Shown: positions 1 through 6,156 of the stretch, in pieces
Layout: every line of letters begins with the position of its first letter
How positions within the stretch are numbered: position 1 is the first letter of the stretch
NCBI GenBank assembly: GCA_035591015.1
Contig: JAXIUW010199510.1
Location: 1 to 11,534, forward strand
DNA: 11,534 nt
Source of the DNA: Cephalothrix simula
Lineage: Eukaryota > Nemertea > Palaeonemertea > Archinemertea > Cephalotrichidae
Reading direction: 5' to 3'
The notes under the pieces: model-generated
What the model was told of the DNA's origin: nothing
Databases searched by the model: none
The model's input: only the letters and a program-made list of their open reading frames with translations
Position numbers and translations under genes: made by a program

Positions 1-158
1 TATCAAGGGGTTGCAAGGGGATATTTATCCCCTTGCTGGGATTGTTAAGGGCAACGCCCTTAACCTAAAACATTCCAGATTTAACCATGCTTAGGTCAAC
101 CGTGCAAGATGATTCTCTATCATCTTGCTTCTTGCTGGACAAAACCTTTAACTATGGA
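1..158 (-). repeat. Inverted, shortened copy of the palindromic repeat family
   Basis: This segment is the reverse complement of the repeat unit at the right end of the window. It contains the GCAAGGGGATA/TATCCCCTTGC hairpin (13-36), a GTTAAGGGC/GCCCTTAAC hairpin with loop AAC (44-64), and the hairpin with 10-bp arms and a TCTCT loop (104-128). Similarity fades near 158 and continues off the left edge of the window. Compared with the right-hand units it lacks about 82 bp, including one hairpin, exactly between two TGCAC/GTGCA direct repeats. It carries no credible reading frame. Confidence 0.85.
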
Positions 159-309
159 ATTCTTAATGGCTTCTTGCTCGGTTCTGAAAGCATGACTATG
201 CGACACAGTGGCCGTTGTTAGATTGGAGTGGCACACCCCGGTGATATGTTATCTATTGCTTAAAACAGCGGAGTGAGTGGGTTTGGTTGTGTCGCATGTA
301 GTTATTCTT

Positions 310-318
310 TGGTACAAT
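310..318 (+). promoter_or_regulatory. Candidate extended -10 promoter for pgsA
   Basis: TGgTACAAT matches an extended -10 element (TGnTATAAT) at five of six core positions. No good -35 is seen 17 bp upstream, which is typical of extended -10 promoters. Transcription would begin near 325, about 26 nt before the ATG at 351. That favours 351 over the upstream GTG at 273 as the pgsA start. The stretch 159-309 shows nothing else recognisable. Confidence 0.45.
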
Positions 319-350
319 GGTGGCGGGCGTTTGTTTGGGTTATTTTTATC

Positions 351-920
351 ATGAGTAAGTACATAGAGTTTGCAGCTACACCTAATGGCATCACTCTGCT
401 GAGAATATTGATTATTCCGCTAATCGTTATATTTATGGCGATGGGTATGGCGTGGAGTAATTGGGTGGCGTTGGTCTTGTATACGGTGGCTTGCATTACT
501 GATTGGTTGGATGGATATTTAGCACGGCATAGTTCGTTATCATCGTTAATGGGGGGGGTGATTGACCCTATTGCTGACAAGGTTTTGACGACGGTTTTGT
601 CGTTCATGTTAGTTTGGTTAGACGTTGATTCATCAATTGTTATACCGATCATGATTACGGTTTCGCGTGACATTATGGTTAGCGGTTTGCGTCAGCTTTA
701 TGTTGAAGAAAATCTTTCTTTCAAGACTACTTTTGCGGCTAAGTTAAAGACGGTCTGTTTTATGATTGGCATTGGATTTTTGATTTCTTGGCACGAGCCG
801 TGGGGTTGGCCAACGATATTAATAGGTTCAGTTTTTCTGTGGGCAGCAATGTTTTTGGCGTTGTGGAGTGCTTTTGCTTATTTTAGGGATTACTTAAATA
901 ATTCAAAATCTGCTGCATGA
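351..920 (+). CDS. pgsA: CDP-diacylglycerol--glycerol-3-phosphate 3-phosphatidyltransferase
   Basis: Inner-membrane enzyme that makes phosphatidylglycerophosphate from CDP-diacylglycerol and glycerol-3-phosphate, the committed step to phosphatidylglycerol and cardiolipin. The 189-aa product carries the full CDP-alcohol phosphatidyltransferase signature at residues 51-76: D51xxD54GxxA58R59, then G68xxxD72xxxD76. These aspartates bind metal and perform catalysis in the family. Several hydrophobic segments surround the motif. The N-terminus (TPNGITLLRI) aligns with the usual start of PgsA, so I chose ATG 351. The GTG at 273 would add 26 residues upstream of the family's normal start. No clear Shine-Dalgarno is visible. 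The stop overlaps the next gene's ATG (ATGA), which implies translational coupling. In many gammaproteobacteria uvrC lies upstream; here the upstream DNA is repeat sequence. Confidence 0.92.
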   Translation: MSKYIEFAATPNGITLLRILIIPLIVIFMAMGMAWSNWVALVLYTVACITDWLDGYLARHSSLSSLMGGVIDPIADKVLTTVLSFMLVWLDVDSSIVIPIMITVSRDIMVSGLRQLYVEENLSFKTTFAAKLKTVCFMIGIGFLISWHEPWGWPTILIGSVFLWAAMFLALWSAFAYFRDYLNNSKSAA

Positions 921-1612
921 GCCTGGCCAATACAGCCGTGGTTGTTCGCCAAGGCGCAAGCAACTTATTTATAATTGAAGTTCCTCAAAGTTTTACGTCT
1001 TATTTAGATCGGCGGCGTGCTTTGATATTGAGTTCAACCGCTATTCTTGGAGCCATTCCTAAAGATTGTTTTTTGCGTTGGCTGGGCTTTCGAGCTTATG
1101 TTGGGATGGGTGCTGTGATTGATTATGCTTGTCGTTCAGGCTTGTTAGAGCTAGAAGTTGAGCAGATATCAATATTACCCAAGAATATTATGGCGCAGCG
1201 ATTGTGCTGGGTTAGTGAGTGGTCTGCCCAAAAAAGGCCGGTCATAGAAGATAATCATTATCATTCAACGGTTGCTGAATGGCATTTTACTGCTGCTGTA
1301 GGCATTAAAGACCATGCAATTTTGGCTGATGATCTGTCTCGGTGCCTTGAGGCAGGCATCAAGCCTTCGTTATTGGTGGTGCCGCAATATCTTCCGCACG
1401 CCTCGGCAATTTTAACCTCATTATTATCGTTTATTAAGAGCGTCCGTGGGTTTCGTAGTGGTCTGATAGTGCCTCAAATTGTTATTGAGTGTGCTGATGG
1501 CCAAAGAGAACCCATTGTTCCATCAAGCATAATACGCCAAGAAGGAACACGAACCATTATCAAAACTTATGAAAATAAGATATCTTTTTGGGATATAGAC
1601 CATAATAACTAA
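917..1612 (+). CDS. Unrecognised 231-aa protein coupled to pgsA
   Basis: I do not recognise this family. The frame is open for 231 codons, begins at an ATG that overlaps the pgsA stop by 4 bp, and ends 17 bp before the strong ribosome binding site of the thioesterase gene. It is therefore very probably a real gene and the middle of a three-gene operon. The protein appears soluble: there is no signal peptide or obvious membrane segment, although residues 155-175 are fairly hydrophobic. Visible features are an arginine cluster (DRRRA, about residues 31-35), a central histidine/acid stretch (EDNHYHS, about 113-119) and a charged C-terminus ending in aspartate, histidine and asparagines. None of these is a catalytic motif I can name. 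The overlap with a phospholipid synthase and proximity to an acyl-CoA thioesterase hint at a lipid-related role, but that is inference from context only. Confidence 0.8.
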   Translation: MSLANTAVVVRQGASNLFIIEVPQSFTSYLDRRRALILSSTAILGAIPKDCFLRWLGFRAYVGMGAVIDYACRSGLLELEVEQISILPKNIMAQRLCWVSEWSAQKRPVIEDNHYHSTVAEWHFTAAVGIKDHAILADDLSRCLEAGIKPSLLVVPQYLPHASAILTSLLSFIKSVRGFRSGLIVPQIVIECADGQREPIVPSSIIRQEGTRTIIKTYENKISFWDIDHNN

Positions 1613-1619
1613 GCAGACT

Positions 1620-1626
1620 AGGAGGT
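1620..1626 (+). promoter_or_regulatory. Strong Shine-Dalgarno of the thioesterase gene
   Basis: AGGAGGT ends 3 bp before the ATG at 1630. It is the only full consensus ribosome binding site in the window; most other genes here have weak or no SD. It fixes the start and suggests higher translation of the third gene than of the first two. Confidence 0.8.
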
Positions 1627-1629
1627 ATT

Positions 1630-2040
1630 ATGCATTACAAATTTACGTATCGAGTACTATTTCGTGATGTAGATGCTGCTGGAATTGTGTTCTATCCACG
1701 TTATGGAGAGTTTATCAACACCATGGTTGAGTATTGGATGGATGATCTTGGCATGAGCCTCAGCAGCATGCTTAAGCAAGGTTTGGGTTTTCCCGCCGTA
1801 GAATTCAAAATTCAATACATTGCGCCCTGCTACTTAGGCGAACATCTTGAAATGCATGCCGAAGTTATTCATCTTGGAACATCTTCAATTAAAAGTAGCG
1901 TTAAAGGTTATGTAGATTCAGAGCTGCGCTTTACTGCCGAACTTTCATCAGTCTTTGTGAGTTTTAAGAAAAATAATCTTGAAGCTACTCCGATTCCAGA
2001 TGAACTGCGTGAAAAAATTCTTGCCTACGCTCAAGATTAA
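1630..2040 (+). CDS. Hot-dog acyl-CoA thioesterase (4HBT/YbgC family)
   Basis: Predicted cytoplasmic thioesterase that hydrolyses an acyl- or aryl-CoA. The 136-aa length fits single-domain hot-dog enzymes. The active-site signature DVDAAGIVFYPRY spans residues 13-25, with D15 in the position of the catalytic aspartate of 4-hydroxybenzoyl-CoA thioesterase. The GIVFYPRY part resembles 4HBT more than E. coli YbgC, which has a DTDAGGVVYH-type loop. The rest shows the expected pattern: the long helix after the signature and beta strands with IQYIAPCYLGE (about residues 59-69). It is the last gene of the pgsA block, 17 bp after the unknown gene. No Tol-Pal genes follow it, unlike ybgC in many gammaproteobacteria. 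I therefore do not assign the ybgC symbol, and the substrate is unknown. Confidence 0.88.
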   Translation: MHYKFTYRVLFRDVDAAGIVFYPRYGEFINTMVEYWMDDLGMSLSSMLKQGLGFPAVEFKIQYIAPCYLGEHLEMHAEVIHLGTSSIKSSVKGYVDSELRFTAELSSVFVSFKKNNLEATPIPDELREKILAYAQD

Positions 2041-2082
2041 GTCTAAATAAGACCATTATTGAAGGCCGTAGTGGGCAAATAA

Positions 2083-2751
2083 CTAGCGTGCCAAAGTTCC
2101 CGCTGCTATTTCTGTGCAAAAGCTCTCTAGCTCGTCAGAAAACTTAGAATTAATACCCTTGATTGTGCTCACCAGTTCTTGATAGACATTTTGCAAGGCA
2201 TCACGGTCACCAGTTACTTTGTGATAGAACGAGCTTCCATCTATCTCATAAAGTTCTTTCTTAAGGGTATTAGGTATGGGCTTAGTATATTTTTGTGGAT
2301 CTTTAGGGATAATGATTACCAAATAGGCCTGCCAACCCTTACCTTTTTGTTGTAGTGTGGTGCAAAGATCTTCCACAACTTTTTGCCGATTAGATTTATT
2401 CATTGTGTTGTGCTTATTTTTTATTTCGGCAATCAGCTTTTGTTTTTTGTTCTCTAGATCGTATAGGGCATCATGGTTAATCCAGCCTTGAGCATTGGCT
2501 AAAACTTGCTGGTGAAATGCGCCGAGATGATTAGACATAGATCGCAACGAAGCTACAGTATTTAGATAAGTCTGCAACTCTGTAACGCTTGATAAATTAT
2601 AGGTGTTAGCAATTATTAGAGACAAAAATGGATCAACTACATTCTTTTGTTGCCGGGTTTGAGATTCTTCTTTGGAAGAATGCGCACTTTCAAATAATTT
2701 AGTGACTGCTTGAGTGAAGGCTTGATCACTTATCCAACTTAATCGGCTCAT
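2083..2751 (-). CDS. Type II restriction endonuclease, Eco47II-like family
   Basis: Predicted site-specific nuclease, 222 aa, partner of the adjacent methyltransferase. The start (SRLSWISDQAF), the conserved block NVVDPFLSL (residues 37-45), HLGAFHQQVL (75-84) and the C-terminal IDGSSFYHKVTGDRDAL resemble the Eco47II restriction endonuclease family (known members cut GGNCC). The PD-(D/E)xK core is visible: D98, then E109-I-K111 within AEIKNKHNT. No frameshift or stop interrupts it and the C-terminal block is present, so the nuclease is probably active. The gene lies downstream of the methyltransferase and its ATG sits 26 bp inside it. The SD is weak (CTGGAT), so expression may depend on translation of the methyltransferase. 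Family assignment is from memory of the pattern; recognition site is inferred only loosely. Confidence 0.82.
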   Translation of the reverse strand: MSRLSWISDQAFTQAVTKLFESAHSSKEESQTRQQKNVVDPFLSLIIANTYNLSSVTELQTYLNTVASLRSMSNHLGAFHQQVLANAQGWINHDALYDLENKKQKLIAEIKNKHNTMNKSNRQKVVEDLCTTLQQKGKGWQAYLVIIIPKDPQKYTKPIPNTLKKELYEIDGSSFYHKVTGDRDALQNVYQELVSTIKGINSKFSDELESFCTEIAAGTLAR

Positions 2752-3577
2752 ATCCAGATTCTATCAATAATTTTATATACTCATGATTTATATCTACACC
2801 CAGACCGTGTCGACCTAAGCGCTCTGATACACGCAGGGTTGTTCCTGAACCAACAAATGGGTCTAAAACTGTATCGCCTTCATCGGTGAATAGCTTAATA
2901 AAGAATTCCGGCAGCCACTCAGGAAAGGCTGCACTATGTCCTGTATTATGACAAACAGGTGGCCTATGTAGCACGTTAGATGGAAAAACATTGGGTCTGT
3001 CTTCCCATGCAGCTATCCTTCTGCCTACTCCAGATTTGGTGGCCGACTGCTGGCGACTCTTATCGCGCTCAGACATATTTTTTAGACGTGTCTCAACCCA
3101 CCCGCCCACGGGAATCTTAACCGCTTCTTGATTCATTTTAATATCAGAGCTTTTACTGAAATGAATAATCCTCTCCCAAGCATCACGAAAGCGGTATTTC
3201 CAACGTCCGGGAGCGGCAGTGGTTTTATGCCAAATATATTCTTCAACCCAGCGAAAACCGACCTCTCTTTTTAATGCCAATATTAAATCTAAAACGTAGG
3301 TGTGTTTTTCACCAGCAACGGCTTTCTCTTTTATATTCAGCACAAAAGAGCCCGTTGGCTTGAGAATCCTCAAAAATTCTTCGGCTCTTTCTGTAAACCA
3401 GTCTACATAGTCCTCTGGAGCAATGCCGCCATAGGTGTGTCGTCGTGCATCAGCATAGGGCGGTGAAGTGACTATTAGATCGACCGAATCTGACGGTAAA
3501 TTCTTCAAAATTTGGCCACAATCACCCTCTAAAACTTTAGCTCGGCGGTCACCAAAGTTTAATAAGGGCTGCATCAT
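2726..3577 (-). CDS. Beta-class DNA amino-methyltransferase (N4-cytosine or N6-adenine)
   Basis: Predicted modification enzyme of the R-M pair; it transfers a methyl group from S-adenosylmethionine to an exocyclic amino group at the recognition site. Numbering from the TTG at 3580, catalytic motif IV TSPPY is at residues 38-42, near the N-terminus. SAM-binding motif I DPFVGSGTT is at 240-248, near the C-terminus, followed by GVDIN. This IV-before-I order defines the beta class. SPPY is more common in N4-cytosine enzymes, but N6-adenine cannot be excluded. The region between about 150 and 230 should hold the target recognition domain. The reading frame can begin at TTG 3580, ATG 3577 or ATG 3574; GAGGT upstream is spaced 4 nt from the first ATG and 7 nt from the second. 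I use 3577. No controller (C) protein gene is present. Confidence 0.9.
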   Translation of the reverse strand: MMQPLLNFGDRRAKVLEGDCGQILKNLPSDSVDLIVTSPPYADARRHTYGGIAPEDYVDWFTERAEEFLRILKPTGSFVLNIKEKAVAGEKHTYVLDLILALKREVGFRWVEEYIWHKTTAAPGRWKYRFRDAWERIIHFSKSSDIKMNQEAVKIPVGGWVETRLKNMSERDKSRQQSATKSGVGRRIAAWEDRPNVFPSNVLHRPPVCHNTGHSAAFPEWLPEFFIKLFTDEGDTVLDPFVGSGTTLRVSERLGRHGLGVDINHEYIKLLIESGYEPIKLDK

Positions 3578-3666
3578 CAAAACCTCTAGTGTTCACAATT
3601 GGCACATAGTAGCATAAGGAAACTACTGCTTCAATTTTAGAAAAGGCAACCATGCTACACATTTGT

Positions 3667-3714
3667 GTTAAGTTTTTCTAAAAACATTAATTTTGGCTCA
3701 AACTTAACTAAGTT
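3667..3714. promoter_or_regulatory. Inverted repeats in the divergent MTase/DAHP synthase intergenic region
   Basis: The 259-bp gap between the divergent methyltransferase and DAHP synthase genes contains a perfect 9-bp inverted repeat, GTTAAGTTT (3667-3675) and AAACTTAAC (3700-3708), separated by 24 bp. The second arm overlaps a shorter palindrome, AACTTA-AC-TAAGTT (3701-3714). AT-rich operator-like sites of this kind could bind a regulator of either gene. No poly-T follows, so a terminator is unlikely. Confidence 0.35.
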
Positions 3715-3801
3715 AGCTAATTTAGATAAATAAAACATTGCCAAAAAAGCTGTGGTTTATTACCATTGCTGGTTGAGCCATAAGCTGATACTGGCCTTAT
3801 T

Positions 3802-3825
3802 TTGCGCAGCGCAATCCGTGATAAT
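3802..3825 (+). promoter_or_regulatory. Candidate promoter and palindrome of the DAHP synthase gene
   Basis: A perfect palindrome TTGCGC-A-GCGCAA (3802-3814) precedes a good -10 hexamer GATAAT (3820-3825). No clear -35 is seen. Transcription from this -10 would start about 3832, only some 5 nt before the ATG at 3837, and no Shine-Dalgarno is present. The message might therefore be almost leaderless. The palindrome lies where a repressor would block polymerase. Confidence 0.35.
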
Positions 3826-3836
3826 ACGAAATTAAA

Positions 3837-4886
3837 ATGATAATACCTAACAAACCTAAATTGTCGCCCGAAGAAGAAAAAACTTTAAGAGGCTTAGCTG
3901 CTGAGTTTAATGTTGAATTGCAGAAGATTGTTGGGGCTCATCGTGACATCTACGCTATGCTAGGAGACGAGCGTAATCAATTATTAATCAATCGTGTGCG
4001 TGGCTTAGAGTTTATAGATAGAATAGATTTAGTTGACACGGCCTTTAAGCTGATGGATAAATCTTCTGAGCTGGCTAATCATGATGTTGCTATAGGCGGG
4101 CATGTTTTAGGTAAAGAGCTATTTGTTATTGCGGGGCATTGCACTATAGACCCTAATAATAAAGGCTACTTGCTTGAGACGGCTCATGCGGTGAAAGAGG
4201 CTGGCGCTCGGTGTTTAAGAGGCGGAGTGTGGAAGCCTAGAACTAGTCCTCATTCTTACCAGGGCAACCCCGATGCGCTAGAGCTTTTGCTTGAAGCTAA
4301 GGCTCAAACGGGCTTGCCGGTGATAACCGAAGTGATGGACTCTGAGCAGCTAAAAATAGTCATGGATGCCGATGTTGATGCGATTCAGATTGGTACTCGG
4401 AACGCATTAAATTACTCATTACTTAAAGAGATTGGTCGAACATCACGTAAGGACGTCTGCATCTTGCTAAAAAGAGGCATGCACATGGGTAAAATTGAAG
4501 AATTTATCTTAGCTGCTGAGTATATTGCCGCACAGGGTACACCAAACATAGTGCTTTGCCCTCGTGGAACTGTTCCGGCAATGGATGGCTATCGTAATCA
4601 TCCTGATGAGTGCATTGCTCCCTTGCTTAAAGAGCGCACCTGGGCGCCCGTAGTTGTTGATCCGTCTCATTCGGTAGGGTTGGCTCGCTATGTTCCAGCA
4701 GCGGCACTATCGGCCGTTGCCTATGGCGCAGATGGCCTAATTATTGAAACGCACGTATCACCAATAAATGGTATCGGTGATGATCCCAAGCAAGCCATAA
4801 AGCCTGCAGAATTAAAAAACATTATCCAACACGGTAAATATTTGTTTAATAACCTGCGTAAAACGGCCAAAGCTAGTAATGCATAA
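3837..4886 (+). CDS. 3-deoxy-7-phosphoheptulonate (DAHP) synthase, type I-beta, divergent
   Basis: Predicted to condense phosphoenolpyruvate with erythrose-4-phosphate, the first step of the shikimate pathway. The 349-aa product has an N-terminal region (about residues 1-75) like the ferredoxin-like regulatory domain of Thermotoga DAHP synthase, then a complete TIM-barrel. Barrel motifs include KPRTSPHSYQG (133-143), QIGTRNALNYSLL, LLKRGMHMGKIEEF and DPSHSVG (275-281). The four metal ligands expected for the I-beta class are in place: C102, H278, E304 and D315. Two usually conserved spots differ: GPCS is here GHCT (100-103), and LCERG is here LCPRG (240-244). This marks an unusual subfamily, possibly with altered substrate or a role in secondary metabolism. 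The aldolase/KDO8P-synthase superfamily assignment is firm; the exact substrate is less so. No shikimate gene is adjacent. Confidence 0.85.
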   Translation: MIIPNKPKLSPEEEKTLRGLAAEFNVELQKIVGAHRDIYAMLGDERNQLLINRVRGLEFIDRIDLVDTAFKLMDKSSELANHDVAIGGHVLGKELFVIAGHCTIDPNNKGYLLETAHAVKEAGARCLRGGVWKPRTSPHSYQGNPDALELLLEAKAQTGLPVITEVMDSEQLKIVMDADVDAIQIGTRNALNYSLLKEIGRTSRKDVCILLKRGMHMGKIEEFILAAEYIAAQGTPNIVLCPRGTVPAMDGYRNHPDECIAPLLKERTWAPVVVDPSHSVGLARYVPAAALSAVAYGADGLIIETHVSPINGIGDDPKQAIKPAELKNIIQHGKYLFNNLRKTAKASNA

Positions 4887-4893
4887 CCGATTA

Positions 4894-4902
4894 TGATACA
4901 AT
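4894..4902 (+). promoter_or_regulatory. Candidate extended -10 promoter downstream of the DAHP synthase gene
   Basis: TGaTACAAT is an extended -10 element almost identical to the one proposed for pgsA. It sits 8 bp after the DAHP synthase stop, without a good -35. A transcript would start near 4909 and run through the 66-aa ORF and the folded region at 5162-5255. Confidence 0.35.
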
Positions 4903-4935
4903 CACTGTGCTAATTAACTATTTTCATAAATAATC

Positions 4936-5136
4936 ATGGCGATAAAAACTGAACTAAAAGTATTCACTACTAAACAATTAATGCTGAAGCGCAACGAATA
5001 TACGGACTCCCTCAAAAATATGTTCGTTGAAGCCGTACGCGTGGATCATAACTTCTGTACCTACCATCGCTGGAAGTCAACAGACTATACCGGTGGCTTC
5101 TCAGAGCTTAAAAACGGATTTCTGAAATATACCTAG
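4936..5136 (+). CDS. Possible 66-aa small protein, unrecognised
   Basis: A 66-codon frame starting with ATG, 49 bp after the DAHP synthase gene and on the same strand. The product is basic and polar (many K, R, T, Y), with a compact aromatic/histidine stretch around residues 37-51 (VDHNFCTYHRWKSTDYT), and has no signal peptide or membrane segment. I do not recognise it. No Shine-Dalgarno precedes the ATG, but several genes in this window lack one. In its favour are a candidate extended -10 promoter at 4894-4902 and no competing gene in the gap. Against it are the short length and the lack of family resemblance. It could be a real small gene, a fragment of a decayed larger gene, or a chance frame at the start of a non-coding transcript. 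Confidence 0.4.
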   Translation: MAIKTELKVFTTKQLMLKRNEYTDSLKNMFVEAVRVDHNFCTYHRWKSTDYTGGFSELKNGFLKYT

Positions 5137-5260
5137 CTGTCTAGCTCAGTTCGGCTGGTAAGACAATAGCCTTATCGGCAGAGCGGTGCACGCTATTCTT
5201 TAGCTTGATGGAAGACGGGTAGAAGGCAGGCAGAATGGCCGATTAGGGTATTGTCTGCGA
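5137..5260. ncRNA. Folded non-coding region, candidate structured RNA
   Basis: An 18-nt arm GACAATAGCCTTATCGGC (5162-5179) pairs with 5238-5255 at 16 of 18 positions. Inside, two further helices are possible: AGCG/CGCT closing a GTGCA loop (5182-5194), and ATTCT (5195-5199) with AGAAT (5232-5236). Together these would give a branched fold of about 94 nt. The strand is not certain; the + strand has the candidate promoter at 4894-4902. No T-tract follows on either strand, so this is not a simple terminator. It matches no RNA family I recognise, including tRNA, tmRNA, 6S, SRP or RNase P. The motif GCCGATTAGG in the right arm recurs at 5317-5326, over the speE stop codon. Confidence 0.35.
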
Positions 5261-5321
5261 ACCGCCCTTGGTGTTGCAAACCCTTTTGGTGAGCATTCAA
5301 AGCACATTCAATGCTAGCCGA

Positions 5322-6140
5322 TTAGGTTTTGATGAAGCTGGGTATTGCCTGAGCAGCGTTAAAGACTTGGGCAGAATAGTAGCGAAGTTGGTTTTGAAAG
5401 CTCAGGTTGACAGGTACTGCCACGCTAGGATTAATACTTTGGCCGGCACAGGTGAAAGACCATAGACCCGATGGATAAGTGGGAATATAGGCTATCAGCT
5501 GTGTTACATGGGCATAAAGCTGACTGAGCTTTTTTTTAACGCTGCCAGCTATTTGGGGGCTATGGAAGGGCGTATCACTTTGGCATATAAACAGACCATC
5601 GGGCTTGAGTGCCTGCTGGGCTAGTTTGTAGAATTCAAGTGAAAAAAGTTTTGCGCTTTCGCCTACAGGGTCTAAAGAGTCGACAATTATTATGTCGTAA
5701 TAATTATTAAACTCGCCAAGGTGGTCAAAGCCATCTTTCACAATTACATTTGCCCGTTGTTCGTTAAAACTTTGGCTGAGAGTCGGAAAGAAATCTTTAG
5801 CCACAGCAATCACTGCGGGGTCAATCTCTACTAAATCGGCATCGGTAATACTTTTATAGCGCAATACTTCACGCAAACTGCCCCCATCACCCCCGCCAAT
5901 AATAAGCACTCGCCGAGGCTCGGGATGAATAGCCATTACGCTATGCACTATCATTTCATGATAGATAAACTCATCACGCTCGGTGAGCATAATGCAAGAA
6001 TCTAAGGCTAGTAGACGACCGAAATCTTTGGTTTCAAAAACTTCTACAAGTTGAAATTCGCTTTGATGGCTATAGAGCTTTTCAACATAATCAATAAAAA
6101 TACCACAATACGCAGTATGTTTTTCTAAGAAGCGTGGCAT
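5322..6140 (-). CDS. speE: Spermidine synthase (polyamine aminopropyltransferase)
   Basis: Cytoplasmic enzyme that transfers the aminopropyl group of decarboxylated S-adenosylmethionine to putrescine, giving spermidine and methylthioadenosine. The 272-aa product is full length. The nucleotide-binding motif GGGDGG is at residues 82-87, and the acidic loop LVEIDPAV at 103-110 includes E105 and D107. The active-site block DSLDPVGES starts at the predicted catalytic D154, with D157. The C-terminal RYYSAQVFNAAQAIPSFIK matches the usual end of the family. The more usual block is DSTDPVGPA, so S-L-D and G-E-S are mild variations. The gene begins 16 bp after the speD stop on the same strand and is surely co-transcribed with it; SpeD makes its co-substrate. 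An overlapping 65-codon frame on the other strand (5268-5465) is a shadow. Confidence 0.95.
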   Translation of the reverse strand: MPRFLEKHTAYCGIFIDYVEKLYSHQSEFQLVEVFETKDFGRLLALDSCIMLTERDEFIYHEMIVHSVMAIHPEPRRVLIIGGGDGGSLREVLRYKSITDADLVEIDPAVIAVAKDFFPTLSQSFNEQRANVIVKDGFDHLGEFNNYYDIIIVDSLDPVGESAKLFSLEFYKLAQQALKPDGLFICQSDTPFHSPQIAGSVKKKLSQLYAHVTQLIAYIPTYPSGLWSFTCAGQSINPSVAVPVNLSFQNQLRYYSAQVFNAAQAIPSFIKT

Positions 6141-6156
6141 TAAACCATGGTGGTGA

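Noticed and set aside
302-673. 123-codon minus-strand frame across pgsA
   Set aside because: It is antisense to the conserved CDP-alcohol phosphatidyltransferase motif; no own signals or family resemblance.
2041-2082. Bidirectional terminator between the convergent thioesterase and endonuclease genes
   Set aside because: Only a 4-bp GTCT/AGAC stem with no T-tract is visible.
5140-5180. tRNA-like D-arm sequence (TAGCTCAGTTCGG...)
   Set aside because: No acceptor stem, no anticodon arm and no T-arm at the right distance; chance similarity.
5162-5255. MITE with 18-bp terminal inverted repeats
   Set aside because: No target site duplication flanks the arms and no second copy is seen in the window; kept instead as a possible structured RNA.
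5268-5465. 65-codon plus-strand frame
   Set aside because: Mostly antisense to the conserved C-terminus of SpeE; no ribosome binding site or recognisable product.
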